A stretch of 64,000 bases of DNA. Origin: Actinomycetales bacterium. Its GTDB lineage: Bacteria > Actinomycetota > Actinomycetes > Actinomycetales > Dermatophilaceae. Below are positions 16,858 through 25,817 of the stretch, piece by piece. The position numbers were made by a program, and so were the translations under genes. Location of the stretch: the NCBI GenBank assembly GCA_016710645.1, contig JADJVI010000022.1, positions 1 through 64,000 on the forward strand, written 5' to 3'. The notes under the pieces were generated by a model. The model saw nothing but the letters and a program-made list of their open reading frames with translations. It was not told the DNA's origin and did no database searches. Position 1 is the first letter of the stretch. Each line of letters begins with the position of its first letter.

Positions 16858-18090
16858 ATGGTTATGAAAGCGGCAATTTCGGCATCCCTATTCATGCTCA
16901 TGGCAGTAGGTGCGTGCTCCACCACAGCCGCGACCGCCCCCGCCACAGTCACGGTCATCCCGACACCCTCGGCGACACCGTCGGTGTCAGCGCCGATGAC
17001 TGACGAACAGATCGCCGAGTCCGTCCAGTCTGGCGTTGTTCGCGTTCAAACGGTGACCTGTGGCGGAATCGCCACCGGCTCTGGATTCCTTCTGGCGCCC
17101 AACCTCGTCGCCACCGTCGCCCACGTCGTGGAAGGCGCAGCAAGCGTGAGTGTTCGAGGCGACAAGGGCGTCACCAAAGCCACAGTCATTGGCCTGGACG
17201 CACGGCGGGATCTCGCCCTCCTCCAGCTCAAGAACGAGTTGCCGGGACACGTCTTCACGTTTTCCACCTCCCCGCTCAAGGCTGCGGCCAAGGTCATGGT
17301 CATCGGGTACCCATCCGGGCAACCCCGCGTGGTCGCCACTGGCAGCGTCATGGGCACCAATGCCGAGATCGAACTCGGCGACCGGACTCTCAACGGCTTG
17401 ATCAAGTTGGACGCGACGGTATTCGGCGGCAACAGCGGTGGCCCGCTGGTCACGTCGACCGGGGCGGTTGCCGGCCTCTTGGAAGCCGGCCCTGCGCGGA
17501 TCCGAGCCGAGTCCGCAGATGGTGAGCGCATCGTCTACGCCCAGCCCGAGGGCCCCAAGTACGCGGTTGCCGGGGATACCGCCGCTGCACTGCTGGCTGC
17601 CTGGGCGGCGAAACCCGTGTCGGTGGCAGCAACCACCTGCGAGGGCGCGGTGGCCTCAGCCGTCACGATCACCTCGCAGCATGCCGAGGCGCAAGCGATT
17701 GCTGAGTCCCTGTCGGCCTACGCTGAGAGCATCAACTCCGCCGATTACGACGTAGCCTGGCAGTTCATCACCGGCCGTCTTCGTGAGCAGTACGGGAACG
17801 TTCAGACCTTTGCAAAACGGCAAGAGTCGTCGTTCCTCAAAGACCTCACCGTAGAGAAGGCGGCTTTCGTTGACCCACTCACCGACTCGGCTGATGTGCG
17901 CATGCTGACGAAGCAGGACGCGGCACAAGGGCCGAAGGGGTTGCCCTGCGCCGCTTGGCATCTTCAGTACACCCTCAAACTCACCTCGGGGTATTGGCGG
18001 ATCGATGGCGCAAAGGAGCTGGAGCCCGTCCGAGCCTGCACTGCCACCGAGGCAGGGCGATTCGGCGGAGATGGCGCCACCGTCCAGTAG
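16858..18090 (+). CDS. Secreted trypsin-like serine protease, lipoprotein
   Basis: 410 residues with a lipoprotein signal (hydrophobic 4-18, lipobox VGAC, Cys20), a Thr/Pro-rich linker and a chymotrypsin-fold protease. Catalytic residues are His89 (TVAHVVEG), Asp118 (RRDLALL) and Ser193 (GGNSGGP), all present. A C-terminal ~140-residue part (from ~280) with two Cys may be a substrate or ligand domain resembling NTF2-like folds. Base composition is less GC-rich than the neighbours, and the gene contains no copy of the dispersed 10-mer, so it may be a later acquisition. A surface quality-control or stress role is a guess. Confidence 0.85.
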   Translation: MVMKAAISASLFMLMAVGACSTTAATAPATVTVIPTPSATPSVSAPMTDEQIAESVQSGVVRVQTVTCGGIATGSGFLLAPNLVATVAHVVEGAASVSVRGDKGVTKATVIGLDARRDLALLQLKNELPGHVFTFSTSPLKAAAKVMVIGYPSGQPRVVATGSVMGTNAEIELGDRTLNGLIKLDATVFGGNSGGPLVTSTGAVAGLLEAGPARIRAESADGERIVYAQPEGPKYAVAGDTAAALLAAWAAKPVSVAATTCEGAVASAVTITSQHAEAQAIAESLSAYAESINSADYDVAWQFITGRLREQYGNVQTFAKRQESSFLKDLTVEKAAFVDPLTDSADVRMLTKQDAAQGPKGLPCAAWHLQYTLKLTSGYWRIDGAKELEPVRACTATEAGRFGGDGATVQ

Positions 18091-18131
18091 GTCACCCACA
18101 GGCTCCCCAACGGCACGGCTTTCAGGGTTGA

Positions 18132-18647
18132 ATGGGCGCCATGATCGCGCCCTACCGTGTCACCGTCATCTGCACCGGCAACATCTGCCGCTCCCCCATG
18201 GGCGAGATCGTGCTGCGCCAGATGCTCGACGATGCCGACCTCGGCGACCAGGTCGAGGTATCGTCCTCGGGTCTGGCCGGCTGGCACATCGGCGACGGGG
18301 CTGACCGACGCCTGCTGCGGCTGCTGCGCGAGCGTGGCTACGACGGATCCGAACACCGGGCGCGGCAGTTCACCCCAGGGTGGTTCGCCCAGCTCGACCT
18401 CGTCCTAGCCGCCGATCAGGGCCACCTCAAGGCCCTGCGCGCGATGGCCCATGACCCCGCCGACCGCGACAAGATCCACCTCATGCGCGAGTTCGACCCC
18501 GAAGCGGTCGCGGCGGACACCCTCGACATTGACGACCCCTATTACGGCACGTTCGAGGACTTCGAGCGTTGCCTGGCCGAGGTGGAGGCGGCCGCCAAGG
18601 GCGTCGTCGAGCACATCCAGACCCAGCTCGCCACGCCGACCGCCTGA
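18132..18647 (+). CDS. Low-molecular-weight protein-tyrosine phosphatase
   Basis: 171 residues. The P-loop CTGNICRSP gives nucleophile Cys14 and Arg20; the general acid is Asp135 in DDPYYG, the family end motif. These enzymes dephosphorylate phosphotyrosine or phosphoarginine in the cytosol or after export. ATG 18132 is used; ATG 18141 (MIAPYRV) is possible. No partner kinase is nearby. Confidence 0.92.
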   Translation: MGAMIAPYRVTVICTGNICRSPMGEIVLRQMLDDADLGDQVEVSSSGLAGWHIGDGADRRLLRLLRERGYDGSEHRARQFTPGWFAQLDLVLAADQGHLKALRAMAHDPADRDKIHLMREFDPEAVAADTLDIDDPYYGTFEDFERCLAEVEAAAKGVVEHIQTQLATPTA

Positions 18648-18735
18648 TCTGCGCAACCTCCGGCGCGGGCGCCGGAAGGGCGCCCTGGCCGGGACCCAGC
18701 CCAACGGCATACCGAGGCTCTGGGAGGATGGCGAC

Positions 18736-20145
18736 ATGCCTTCTCTCGGTGATGTCGAGCCCCCGATCGCCCTCGGCGCCCTCGACGGTCGCTACCGCAG
18801 CGCTGTCGCCCCGCTCGTCGACCACCTCTCCGAAGCCGCCCTCAACCGCGAGCGGGTCCGGGTCGAGGTCGAGTGGCTCATCCACCTCACCTCGTATGCC
18901 GTGGTGCCCGGCGTCCGCGCGCTGACCACCGCCGAGCAGGCGGCGCTGCGCGGGGTCGTCGAGTGTTTCGGCCCGAGCGATATTGCCGAGCTGGCCGAGA
19001 TCGAGCGGGTCACGGTGCATGACGTCAAGGCCGTCGAGTACTACCTCAAGAAGCGTCTCACCGCGATCGCCCCCGACCCCACCGACGCCGGCCTGGCCGA
19101 GTTGATCCACTTCGCGTGCACGAGTGAGGACATCAACAACCTCGCCTATGCGCTCATGGTCAAGGGTGCCGTCGAGCAGGTCTGGCTGCCGCGAGCGACC
19201 GGCCTGGTCGAGCAGCTGTCCGAGATGGCCCGTGACCTCGCCGACGTGCCATTGCTGGCGCACACCCACGGCCAGCCGGCGACGCCCACGACGATGGGCA
19301 AGGAGCTTGCTGTGGCGGCCTTCCGGCTGCGCCGGCAGCTCGCGCGGGTGAGCGGCACGGCATACCTCGGCAAGTTCAACGGCGCGACCGGCACCTACGG
19401 CGCGCACCTGGCCGCCGTGCCCGACCACGACTGGCAGGCGACCTCGCGCGCGTTCGTCGAGGGGCTCGGCCTGGCGTGGAACCCGCTCACGACGCAGATC
19501 GAGAGCCACGACTGGCAGGCCGAGGTGTATGCCGATATGGCTCGGTTCAACCGGATCCTGCACGGCCTGGCCGTCGACATGTGGACTTACATCTCCAAGG
19601 GCTACTTCGCGCAGGTGCGCGGCCAGGGCACGGTCGGGTCGAGCACGATGCCGCACAAGGTCAACCCGATCCGTTTCGAGAACGCCGAAGCCAACCTCGA
19701 GGTCTCGACCGCGCTGCTGGACGTGCTCGGCTCGACGCTCGTCGAGTCGCGGATGCAGCGCGACCTCACCGACTCGTCGATGCAGCGCAATATCGGCACG
19801 GCCTTCGGGCACTCGCTGCTCGCGATCGACAATGTATGCCGTGGCCTCGCCGGCCTCGATGCCGTCCCCGCCGTCATGGCGGCCGACCTCGAGGCCAACT
19901 GGGAGGTGCTCGCCGAGCCGATCCAGTCGGCGATGCGGGCGCTCGCGGCCAGGGGTGTGCCGGGGATGGACCAGCCCTACGAACGGCTCAAGGAGCTGAC
20001 CCGAGGCCGCCGGATCGGGGCCGATGACCTGCGTGCCTTCATCGACGGGCTGGGGCTGCCGGAGGACGTGCGGCGGCGGCTGCAGGCGATGACCCCGCAC
20101 AACTACGTCGGGATCGCGCCGGCCTTGGTCGACCACCTCGGCTGA
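18736..20145 (+). CDS. purB: Adenylosuccinate lyase
   Basis: PurB catalyses two fumarate-releasing steps of purine synthesis (SAICAR to AICAR and adenylosuccinate to AMP). The 469-residue protein has the fumarase/ASL superfamily signature GSSTMPHKVNPIRFEN and the conserved TSEDINN and HTHGQPATPTTMGKE segments. ATG 18736 has GGGAGG eight to thirteen bases upstream; the frame is open further upstream but overlaps the phosphatase gene. Confidence 0.95.
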   Translation: MPSLGDVEPPIALGALDGRYRSAVAPLVDHLSEAALNRERVRVEVEWLIHLTSYAVVPGVRALTTAEQAALRGVVECFGPSDIAELAEIERVTVHDVKAVEYYLKKRLTAIAPDPTDAGLAELIHFACTSEDINNLAYALMVKGAVEQVWLPRATGLVEQLSEMARDLADVPLLAHTHGQPATPTTMGKELAVAAFRLRRQLARVSGTAYLGKFNGATGTYGAHLAAVPDHDWQATSRAFVEGLGLAWNPLTTQIESHDWQAEVYADMARFNRILHGLAVDMWTYISKGYFAQVRGQGTVGSSTMPHKVNPIRFENAEANLEVSTALLDVLGSTLVESRMQRDLTDSSMQRNIGTAFGHSLLAIDNVCRGLAGLDAVPAVMAADLEANWEVLAEPIQSAMRALAARGVPGMDQPYERLKELTRGRRIGADDLRAFIDGLGLPEDVRRRLQAMTPHNYVGIAPALVDHLG

Positions 20146-20163
20146 TTCCGAATCTGGGGGGTC

Positions 20164-20252
20164 GGTCCGGCACTTGTCGGGCCTTCCGGTCACTTGTGGC
20201 CCCCTGTATGCCGCGACAAGTGGCACCGAGCAGCGACAAGTCCGAAAGACCG
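20164..20252. repeat. Nested inverted repeat with ACTTGTCG units
   Basis: Outer arms GGTC..ACTTGTCG (from 20164) and CGACAAGT..GACC (to about 20252); inner arms CACTTGTGGC (20191-20200) and GCGACAAGTG (20213-20222). A copy of the 10-mer lies in the central loop. It could fold into a long cruciform or RNA hairpin. Confidence 0.55.
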
Positions 20253-20282
20253 GGGCTAGAGCAGGTCGTCCACCGCTGCAGA

Positions 20283-20342
20283 GATCGCGATCAGTGGACT
20301 TGGGTGCCTCTAGAGCGTGACCCAACTGCAATGATCGCGATC
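20283..20342. repeat. 60-bp palindromic element, copy 1
   Basis: Bounded by GATCGCGATCA and TGATCGCGATC with inner arms around TTGGGTgC / GtgACCCAA and centre CTCTAGAG. The second copy at 33909-33968 has the same length and ends. Confidence 0.75.
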
Positions 20343-20453
20343 CCGTCGGCAGACAACCTTTCGGCCCAGTGCCGCGTCTGGTGAAGTAGCAGCCGGCAGA
20401 CGGGCCGGCACCCTTCACGGGCAGGTTGCCCGCTCTCCCGAGACGGATCTCTC

Positions 20454-21404
20454 ATGTCGATTCAGCGCGCCTGGATTCGGGCCGGCATCGTCCTCAGCAC
20501 CTCCGCTGCGACCGCCATGCTGACGATCGCGGCACTGGCCGCCATCGCCCCGCCAGCCGCCTCAGCCGTCGGCCACGCGCCGGGCGACACGGTGACTTCG
20601 GCCGCGGGGACAGCCACCCCCGCTGGGTCTCCCGCGTCGATCAAGACCACGAGCACCCTCGCCCTGAGCCCCACCACCAGCGCGACGGCGGCCACCCGGC
20701 CCGGTTCACCAGCAGCCCCAGCCCCGTCGGCCCCAGCCCCGTCGGCCCCAGCCACTGCGACACCCGCCGTGGCCAAGAAGACGACCAACACCACCCCGGC
20801 CGCCTCGACCGGCACCGCAACCACGACCCGCCCGGCGACCTCGACCCCCTCGGCCAAGAAGGGCGTGGTCTACCTGACCTTCGACGACGGCCCGGGCCCG
20901 GCGACTCCCGAGGTGCTCGCGCTCTTGGCGCAACACCACGTCACCGCGACCTTCTTCGTCACCGGCTCCAACGCCGCGGCCAACCCGCGGCTGCTCTCGG
21001 CAATCCGCGCCGGCGGTCACGCCGTGGGCGACCACACCTGGGACCACCCCCAGCTCACCAAGCTCTCGGCGGCCGGGGTCACCGACCAGCTGAACCGCAC
21101 CGAGGCCGTCATCGGCAAGACCCGCTGTGTTCGCCCGCCCTACGGCGACACATCACCGACCATCGCCGGGATCATCGCGGCCCGGGGGGAGCGGCAGATT
21201 CTGTGGGACGTCGATCCCAAGGACTGGTCACGCCCAGGGGCGGACGTCATCGTCGACCGCGTCATGTCGCAGGTGCGGCCTGGCTCGATCGTCCTCATGC
21301 ACGATGCCGGCGGAGACCGTTCTCAGAGCGTCGCAGCGCTGCGGATCATCCTCGACCGGCTCGACACCCAAGGGCTGCGCAGCGTGGCCCTTCCCCAGTG
21401 CTGA
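20454..21404 (+). CDS. Secreted polysaccharide deacetylase (NodB domain)
   Basis: 316 residues. A signal peptide (~1-38), an Ala/Thr/Pro-rich linker of about 90 residues (with a short APAPSAPAPSAP repeat) and a C-terminal NodB deacetylase domain. Metal and catalytic motifs are visible: TFDDGP (~142), DHTWDHPQL (the HxxxH metal pair), RPPYG, DVDPKDW and VLMHDAGG. It probably acts on peptidoglycan or another cell-wall N-acetyl-sugar polymer outside the membrane. A hairpin terminator overlaps its stop codon. Confidence 0.9.
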   Translation: MSIQRAWIRAGIVLSTSAATAMLTIAALAAIAPPAASAVGHAPGDTVTSAAGTATPAGSPASIKTTSTLALSPTTSATAATRPGSPAAPAPSAPAPSAPATATPAVAKKTTNTTPAASTGTATTTRPATSTPSAKKGVVYLTFDDGPGPATPEVLALLAQHHVTATFFVTGSNAAANPRLLSAIRAGGHAVGDHTWDHPQLTKLSAAGVTDQLNRTEAVIGKTRCVRPPYGDTSPTIAGIIAARGERQILWDVDPKDWSRPGADVIVDRVMSQVRPGSIVLMHDAGGDRSQSVAALRIILDRLDTQGLRSVALPQC

Positions 21405-21430
21405 CGGGCGCCTTCAGGGGGGCGCCCGTC
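21403..21430 (+). terminator. Terminator hairpin after the deacetylase gene
   Basis: Perfect 10-bp arms GACGGGCGCC (21403-21412) and GGCGCCCGTC (21421-21430), starting in the stop codon. No T-tract. Lies between convergent genes. Confidence 0.65.
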
Positions 21431-21509
21431 GTCAGTGGCGACTCACCCGCCAAAGGTGAGCACACGGCATACCGGAACCGACCCGGCATACCGGAGCGAA
21501 GCGGTGCGG

Positions 21510-22145
21510 CTAGACCGTGACCCGGCCGTGCGGGCCCTCGAAGGTGACCGACATCAGCCCGGGCGTGCCCCGCGGCGACACGAAGGTGAACTCCAGCGTC
21601 GAGGGCACGTAGTCCTCGGGCAGACCGCACCACTCGCGCACCCGCATCGGGTCGCCGGCGATCTCCAGGCCCGCGAGCCGCACGTCGGACGGGGCGTCGC
21701 CAGAGGGGTGCTTGGTGCCGTTTTCCCACTCGACGTAGAAGGGCAGTTGCGGGTCGGCGATGAGGCCCTTGACGCCGAGCTGGCGCCAGCGCAGCTCGTG
21801 CCCGTCGGGGGTATGCCGGTAGCCCTCGGTCGCGGTGCGCTGCAGTCGCTGCTCGAGTTCGGTGATGTCGTCGACCCGGACCACCCAGCCGATCCACCCG
21901 CCGCCCTGCTCCGACCGGGCGCGCACGGCCTGGCCGAACGGCGCGCGGCAAGACGCCGGGTGGTCGAGGACTTCGACGACCTCGACATAGCGCTCGCCGG
22001 CCAACGGGAGGATCACGTTGCGCGTACCGAATCGGGGGTGCACACCGCCGTCGATCGCTGGCACGCCAATCAACTTCGCCAGGCGGTCCGCGGTGGCGTG
22101 CAAGCCATCCTGCTCGGCTGCGTAGGAGACGTGGTCAACGCGCAT
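21510..22145 (-). CDS. Glyoxalase-fold (VOC) protein
   Basis: 211 residues beginning MRVDHVSYAA, the usual first strand of a VOC fold, with a second module from about residue 90 (GWVVRVDDITELEQRL) and PFYVEWENGTKHPSG. It resembles the Glyoxalase-like family PF13468. No substrate can be inferred. It lies alone between the deacetylase (convergent) and the methyltransferase gene. Confidence 0.75.
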   Translation of the reverse strand: MRVDHVSYAAEQDGLHATADRLAKLIGVPAIDGGVHPRFGTRNVILPLAGERYVEVVEVLDHPASCRAPFGQAVRARSEQGGGWIGWVVRVDDITELEQRLQRTATEGYRHTPDGHELRWRQLGVKGLIADPQLPFYVEWENGTKHPSGDAPSDVRLAGLEIAGDPMRVREWCGLPEDYVPSTLEFTFVSPRGTPGLMSVTFEGPHGRVTV

Positions 22146-22214
22146 GCGCTCAATCGTGGCATACCTTGAGTGGTGCTCTTGACCAGCGTCTGACCAGGCG
22201 CTATACGCCGAGCG

Positions 22215-23063
22215 TCAGACCGATGGGTGTAACCGTTTCGACCCGCGCTGGCGCACTGCCTCGAACAGCACGATCGCTGCCGCTGCCGCGACGTTGAGGG
22301 AATTTGCCTTGCCAGACATGGGAATTCGTACGCGCTCCCCCGCGTCAAGCAGCACCGGCGACACCCCGTGCTTCTCCGCCCCGACGACGATCGCGACGGG
22401 TCCGGTGAGATCGACGTCCGTATAGCGGACTTCCGTCTCAGGCGTCGTGACAACCATCCGTATGCCGTGCCGCTGCGCCCACGCGATGGTCGCCTCGGTC
22501 GTGTCACTGGCCACTGGCACCGAAAACACGGTGCCCTTGCTGGCACGCACGACATTGGGATTGCCCCAGTCGGTCACGGCATCGGCAGCGACGACGGCAT
22601 CGACTCCTGCGGCGTCGGCGGTGCGCAACATCGCGCCAAGGTTGCCGGGTTTCTCGACGCCTTCCGCGACGAGGACGAACGGGTCGTCGGGCACGGTCAG
22701 CGCAGCGACGGAGCGGTCGACCGATGCCACCACTCCGAGCAACCCATCCGGGCCCTCGCGATAGGCGACCTTCTCGAACGCCGCCCGACTCAACTGCACG
22801 ATCTCGACTCCCAGCGCGCGAGCCTGCCTGACGAGATCCTGCTGGTGACCGATGTCTTGCACACCGGCATACCCGGCTGGGCTATAGATCTCGGGGCACA
22901 CGTAGAGGCTGCGCGGCACGCAACCGGCCGCGAGTGCGAGCGCGAGTTCTTCGTACCCCTCGACGAGCGTCACTCCCGCCTCGTCGCGCGCCCGACGGCG
23001 GCGCAGTCCGACGAGCGACTTCAGCCGCGGGTTGGCGAGGGAGGAAATGACGAGGTCGCTCAT
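22215..23063 (-). CDS. SpoU/TrmH-family 2'-O-ribose RNA methyltransferase
   Basis: 282 residues of the SPOUT class: N-terminal RNA-binding part, then motif 1 EKPGNLGAMLRTADAAG, motif 2 VVGAEKHGVS and motif 3 IPMSGKANSLNVAAAAAI, which form the knotted SAM site. The target (rRNA or tRNA) cannot be read from sequence. It runs in the same direction as the HAD phosphatase and serS upstream with a 57-base gap. Confidence 0.92.
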   Translation of the reverse strand: MSDLVISSLANPRLKSLVGLRRRRARDEAGVTLVEGYEELALALAAGCVPRSLYVCPEIYSPAGYAGVQDIGHQQDLVRQARALGVEIVQLSRAAFEKVAYREGPDGLLGVVASVDRSVAALTVPDDPFVLVAEGVEKPGNLGAMLRTADAAGVDAVVAADAVTDWGNPNVVRASKGTVFSVPVASDTTEATIAWAQRHGIRMVVTTPETEVRYTDVDLTGPVAIVVGAEKHGVSPVLLDAGERVRIPMSGKANSLNVAAAAAIVLFEAVRQRGSKRLHPSV

Positions 23064-23120
23064 GGCGCCCCCAGGGTATGCCGTCCGCCCACCGCCCGAC
23101 AGGCGTCAGCAGCGCCCGGC

Positions 23121-23939
23121 CTAGTCGAGCAGGGACTCGAGGACGTCGGCAAGGCCAGCGTGGTGGACGTCGCCGGTCACTTCGTTGGCGACCGCCTTGA
23201 CTTCGTCCGGGGCGTTACCCATCGCGACGCCGCGCGCGGCCCACTGCAGCATTTCGATGTCGTTGCGCTGATCGCCGACCGCGACCGTGTCGGCGGGCTC
23301 GACCTCCAGCCGGCGGCGCATCAACTCCAGCGCCGCGCCCTTGGAGACCCCCTCGGGGTTGATGTCCAGCCACGCGGTCCAGCCCACGGCATACGAGACC
23401 TCGTGCAAGCCGATCCGCTCGATGTGCGCCATGAACGCGTCGGGCTCGGTGTCGGGCATCCGCAAGGTGACCCTCGTCGCGCGGCGTTCCAGCAGCCGCT
23501 CCCACGGGACGACCTTCTGCTTGCCGCCCAGCTCGCCTTCGGGGAAGGGACTGCTCACGAGGAACCCGCGCCCGAGCACCTCCACGGCCACCAGGGCATC
23601 GGGCAACTCGTCGCGCAGGAGCGTGAGCGCCGGCTTGGGGTCGAAGGTCACCTTCTCGATGACCTTGTAGCCACGCTTGCGCTGGGGGTCCAGCCGCAGC
23701 GTCACCGCGCCGTTGGAGCACACGGCATACCCGCGGGAGATCCCGAGCATGTCGAGGATCGGCATGGTCGCGACCACCGAGCGGCCCGTCGCAATGACGA
23801 CGTGGTGCCCCGCGTCGGCCACCGCCCGGATCGAGTCGCGCACCCGCGGATCGAGGACGCCCGCGTGGCTGATGATCGTGCCGTCGATGTCCAGCCCGAC
23901 AAGAGAACGACCAGGCTGGTATGCGGTGCCGCTCGCCAC
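23121..23939 (-). CDS. HAD-superfamily phosphatase (Cof type)
   Basis: 272 residues with HAD motif I DIDGTI (nucleophile Asp17), motif II ATGR, motif III lysine (VSKGAAL) and motif IV GDQRNDIEML, plus a C2-type cap between. Such enzymes hydrolyse sugar phosphates, FMN or other small phosphoesters. GTG 23939 starts directly after the serS stop (no gap), so it is co-transcribed with serS. Confidence 0.9.
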   Translation of the reverse strand: MASGTAYQPGRSLVGLDIDGTIISHAGVLDPRVRDSIRAVADAGHHVVIATGRSVVATMPILDMLGISRGYAVCSNGAVTLRLDPQRKRGYKVIEKVTFDPKPALTLLRDELPDALVAVEVLGRGFLVSSPFPEGELGGKQKVVPWERLLERRATRVTLRMPDTEPDAFMAHIERIGLHEVSYAVGWTAWLDINPEGVSKGAALELMRRRLEVEPADTVAVGDQRNDIEMLQWAARGVAMGNAPDEVKAVANEVTGDVHHAGLADVLESLLD

Positions 23940-25220
23940 TCAGCGCACCGGCGTGAGCAGGTCGAGGCCCCCCATGAACGGCCGCAGCGCCGCCGGGACG
24001 ATGACCGACCCGTCGGCCTGCTGGTGGTTTTCCAAGATGGCGACGATCCACCGGGTGGTCGCCAGGGTGCCGTTGAGGGTGGCGACGATGCGGGTGCCAC
24101 CGGTGCCGTGCGGGTCGCGTTCGCGCACCCCGAGGCGGCGGGCCTGGAAGGTCGTGCAGTTGGACGTCGAGGTGAGCTCGCGGTAGCGGCCCTGGGTGGG
24201 CACCCAACCCTCGCAGTCGAATTTTCGGGCGGCCGGGTCGCCGAGGTCACCGGCTGCCGTGTCGATGACGCGGTAGGGCAGCTCGCACTTGTCGAGCATC
24301 TGCCGCTCCCAGGCGAGCAGCCGCTCATGCTCGGCCTCGGCGTCCTCGGGTCGGCAGTAGACGAACATCTCGACCTTGTGGAACTGGTGCACCCGGATGA
24401 TGCCCTTGGTGTCCTTGCCGTGGCTGCCGGCCTCGCGGCGATAGCAGGCCGACCACCCGGCATACCGCTTGGGGCCGTTCTCGAGGTCGATGATCTCGTC
24501 GGCGTGGTAGCCCGAGAGGGCGACCTCGGACGTGCCGGTGAGGTAGAGGTCATCGGCCGGCAGGTAGTAGACCTCGTCGGCGTGGTGGTCGATAAAGCCC
24601 GCGCCCTTCATCACCTCGGGGCGCACGAGGGTGGGCGTGATCATCGGGGTGAAGCCGGCCTCGACGGCCTGGGCGATCGCCATCTGGAGCAGGGCCAGTT
24701 CGAGACGGGCGCCGACGCCAGTGAGGAAGTAGAACCGGGCGCCGGCAACCTTGGCGCCACGCTCGGTGTCGATGGCAGCCAGGCTCTCGCCCAGGGCCAG
24801 GTGGTCGCGCGGCTCGAACCCTTCAGCAGCGAAATCCCTTGGCGTGCCGACGATTTCGCGGACGATGTAATCCTCCTCGCCGCCGCTGGGCGTGCCGGGA
24901 AGGATGACATTGGAGACCGACGTCACGAGCGCCGTGAGCTCGGCGTCGGCGCTTGCGGCGGCCGCGTCGAGCGACTTGACCCGCTCGGCGAGCTGCTTGA
25001 CCTCGGCCAGCAAGGCAGCCTTCTCGTCGCCCTTGGCCGCGGCGACCTGCTTGCCGATGGCCTTCTGCGCAGCGCGCGCCGACTCGAACTCCGCCAACGT
25101 CGACCGGCGGCGCTCGTCGGCCGCCAGGATCTGGTCGACGACTGCCGGGTCGTCGCCGCGGGCCAGCTGCGAGCGCCGGACCTCGTCGGGGTGCTCACGC
25201 AGGAGTTTGATGTCGATCAC
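23940..25220 (-). CDS. serS: Seryl-tRNA synthetase
   Basis: SerRS charges tRNA-Ser and supplies seryl-tRNA for selenocysteine in organisms that use it. The 426-residue product has the long N-terminal coiled-coil arm (~30-100, rich in Ala, Lys and Glu), class II motif 2 (YRREAGSHGKDTKG..R.HQF) and motif 3 (TGGTRIVATLNGT). GTG 25220 starts VIDIKLLREHPDEVR, the family N-terminus. Confidence 0.95.
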   Translation of the reverse strand: MIDIKLLREHPDEVRRSQLARGDDPAVVDQILAADERRRSTLAEFESARAAQKAIGKQVAAAKGDEKAALLAEVKQLAERVKSLDAAAASADAELTALVTSVSNVILPGTPSGGEEDYIVREIVGTPRDFAAEGFEPRDHLALGESLAAIDTERGAKVAGARFYFLTGVGARLELALLQMAIAQAVEAGFTPMITPTLVRPEVMKGAGFIDHHADEVYYLPADDLYLTGTSEVALSGYHADEIIDLENGPKRYAGWSACYRREAGSHGKDTKGIIRVHQFHKVEMFVYCRPEDAEAEHERLLAWERQMLDKCELPYRVIDTAAGDLGDPAARKFDCEGWVPTQGRYRELTSTSNCTTFQARRLGVRERDPHGTGGTRIVATLNGTLATTRWIVAILENHQQADGSVIVPAALRPFMGGLDLLTPVR

Positions 25221-25280
25221 GCCGGTCAGCCTATCGACCGCCGCTGAGCGGATCCGGCCGCCGAGTCAGGCGTGACGAGC

Positions 25281-25817
25281 TCAGGCGTGGACGTCCCACG
25301 CGTGGTGGTCCAGCTCGTGGATGCAGTAGACGCCCAGCGACGCCACCGAGAACTCCACCCCGTCGCTGCGTGTGCCGGTCCGACCCCAATCGTCCGGTCC
25401 GACCCGCGCGAACTCACTCGCCGTGAAAGCGGCTGCGTCGTCGATCTCGCGCGCGACCGCTGCCGGGTCGGACCCGGCATACTCACGCTCGATCGCCGCC
25501 GCGTCCTGGTCGAAGTTCTGGAAGACCGGGGCCCGCGAGTCGAGGATTGCCCCGACCCGCGCCGCGAACATCACCAGGACGTCGCGCACGTGCGCGCCGT
25601 ACTCCACCGGCGACCACACCGTCGGCTCGGGACGGATGGTGGCATCGGGCCGCGCCAGGACGTCTGCCCAGTCAGCGGCGTGCTCGCGGATGAGGGTGGG
25701 CAGGTCGCGCGGCTCGATGAGCGAGGCGTCGTAGCCGCACTGATCGCACGGCCGGGTGAGGACCCAGGTCCAGTCCTTCTCGTCGGGCTCGGGCTGCGTC
25801 GCGCGCGGAGTGTCCAT
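25281..25817 (-). CDS. DinB-like metal-binding protein
   Basis: 178 residues starting at ATG 25817. The metal-site histidines of the DinB/YfiT four-helix fold are visible in YGAHVRDV and CIHELDHHAWDV. A CDQCGYD motif near residue 24 is typical of this actinobacterial subgroup (TRPC..CG.D). Members include mycothiol-dependent isomerases and uncharacterised enzymes; substrate unknown. It diverges from the universal stress gene across a gap holding an inverted 10-mer pair. Confidence 0.8.
   Translation of the reverse strand: MDTPRATQPEPDEKDWTWVLTRPCDQCGYDASLIEPRDLPTLIREHAADWADVLARPDATIRPEPTVWSPVEYGAHVRDVLVMFAARVGAILDSRAPVFQNFDQDAAAIEREYAGSDPAAVAREIDDAAAFTASEFARVGPDDWGRTGTRSDGVEFSVASLGVYCIHELDHHAWDVHA

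Larger units (their letters stand above)
20146..20453. other. purB to deacetylase intergenic region with two palindromic elements
   Basis: About 308 bases with no credible gene. It holds a nested inverted repeat built from ACTTGTCG/ACTTGTGG units (20164-20252), one 60-bp element bounded by GATCGCGATC (20283-20342), and a copy of the dispersed 10-mer (near 20205). Confidence 0.7.

Noticed and set aside
22368..25247. Very long open frame of about 959 codons on the + strand
   Set aside because: It lies antisense to the RNA methyltransferase, HAD phosphatase and serS genes and reads as Arg/Gly/Asp/His-rich noise typical of shadow frames in high-GC DNA.
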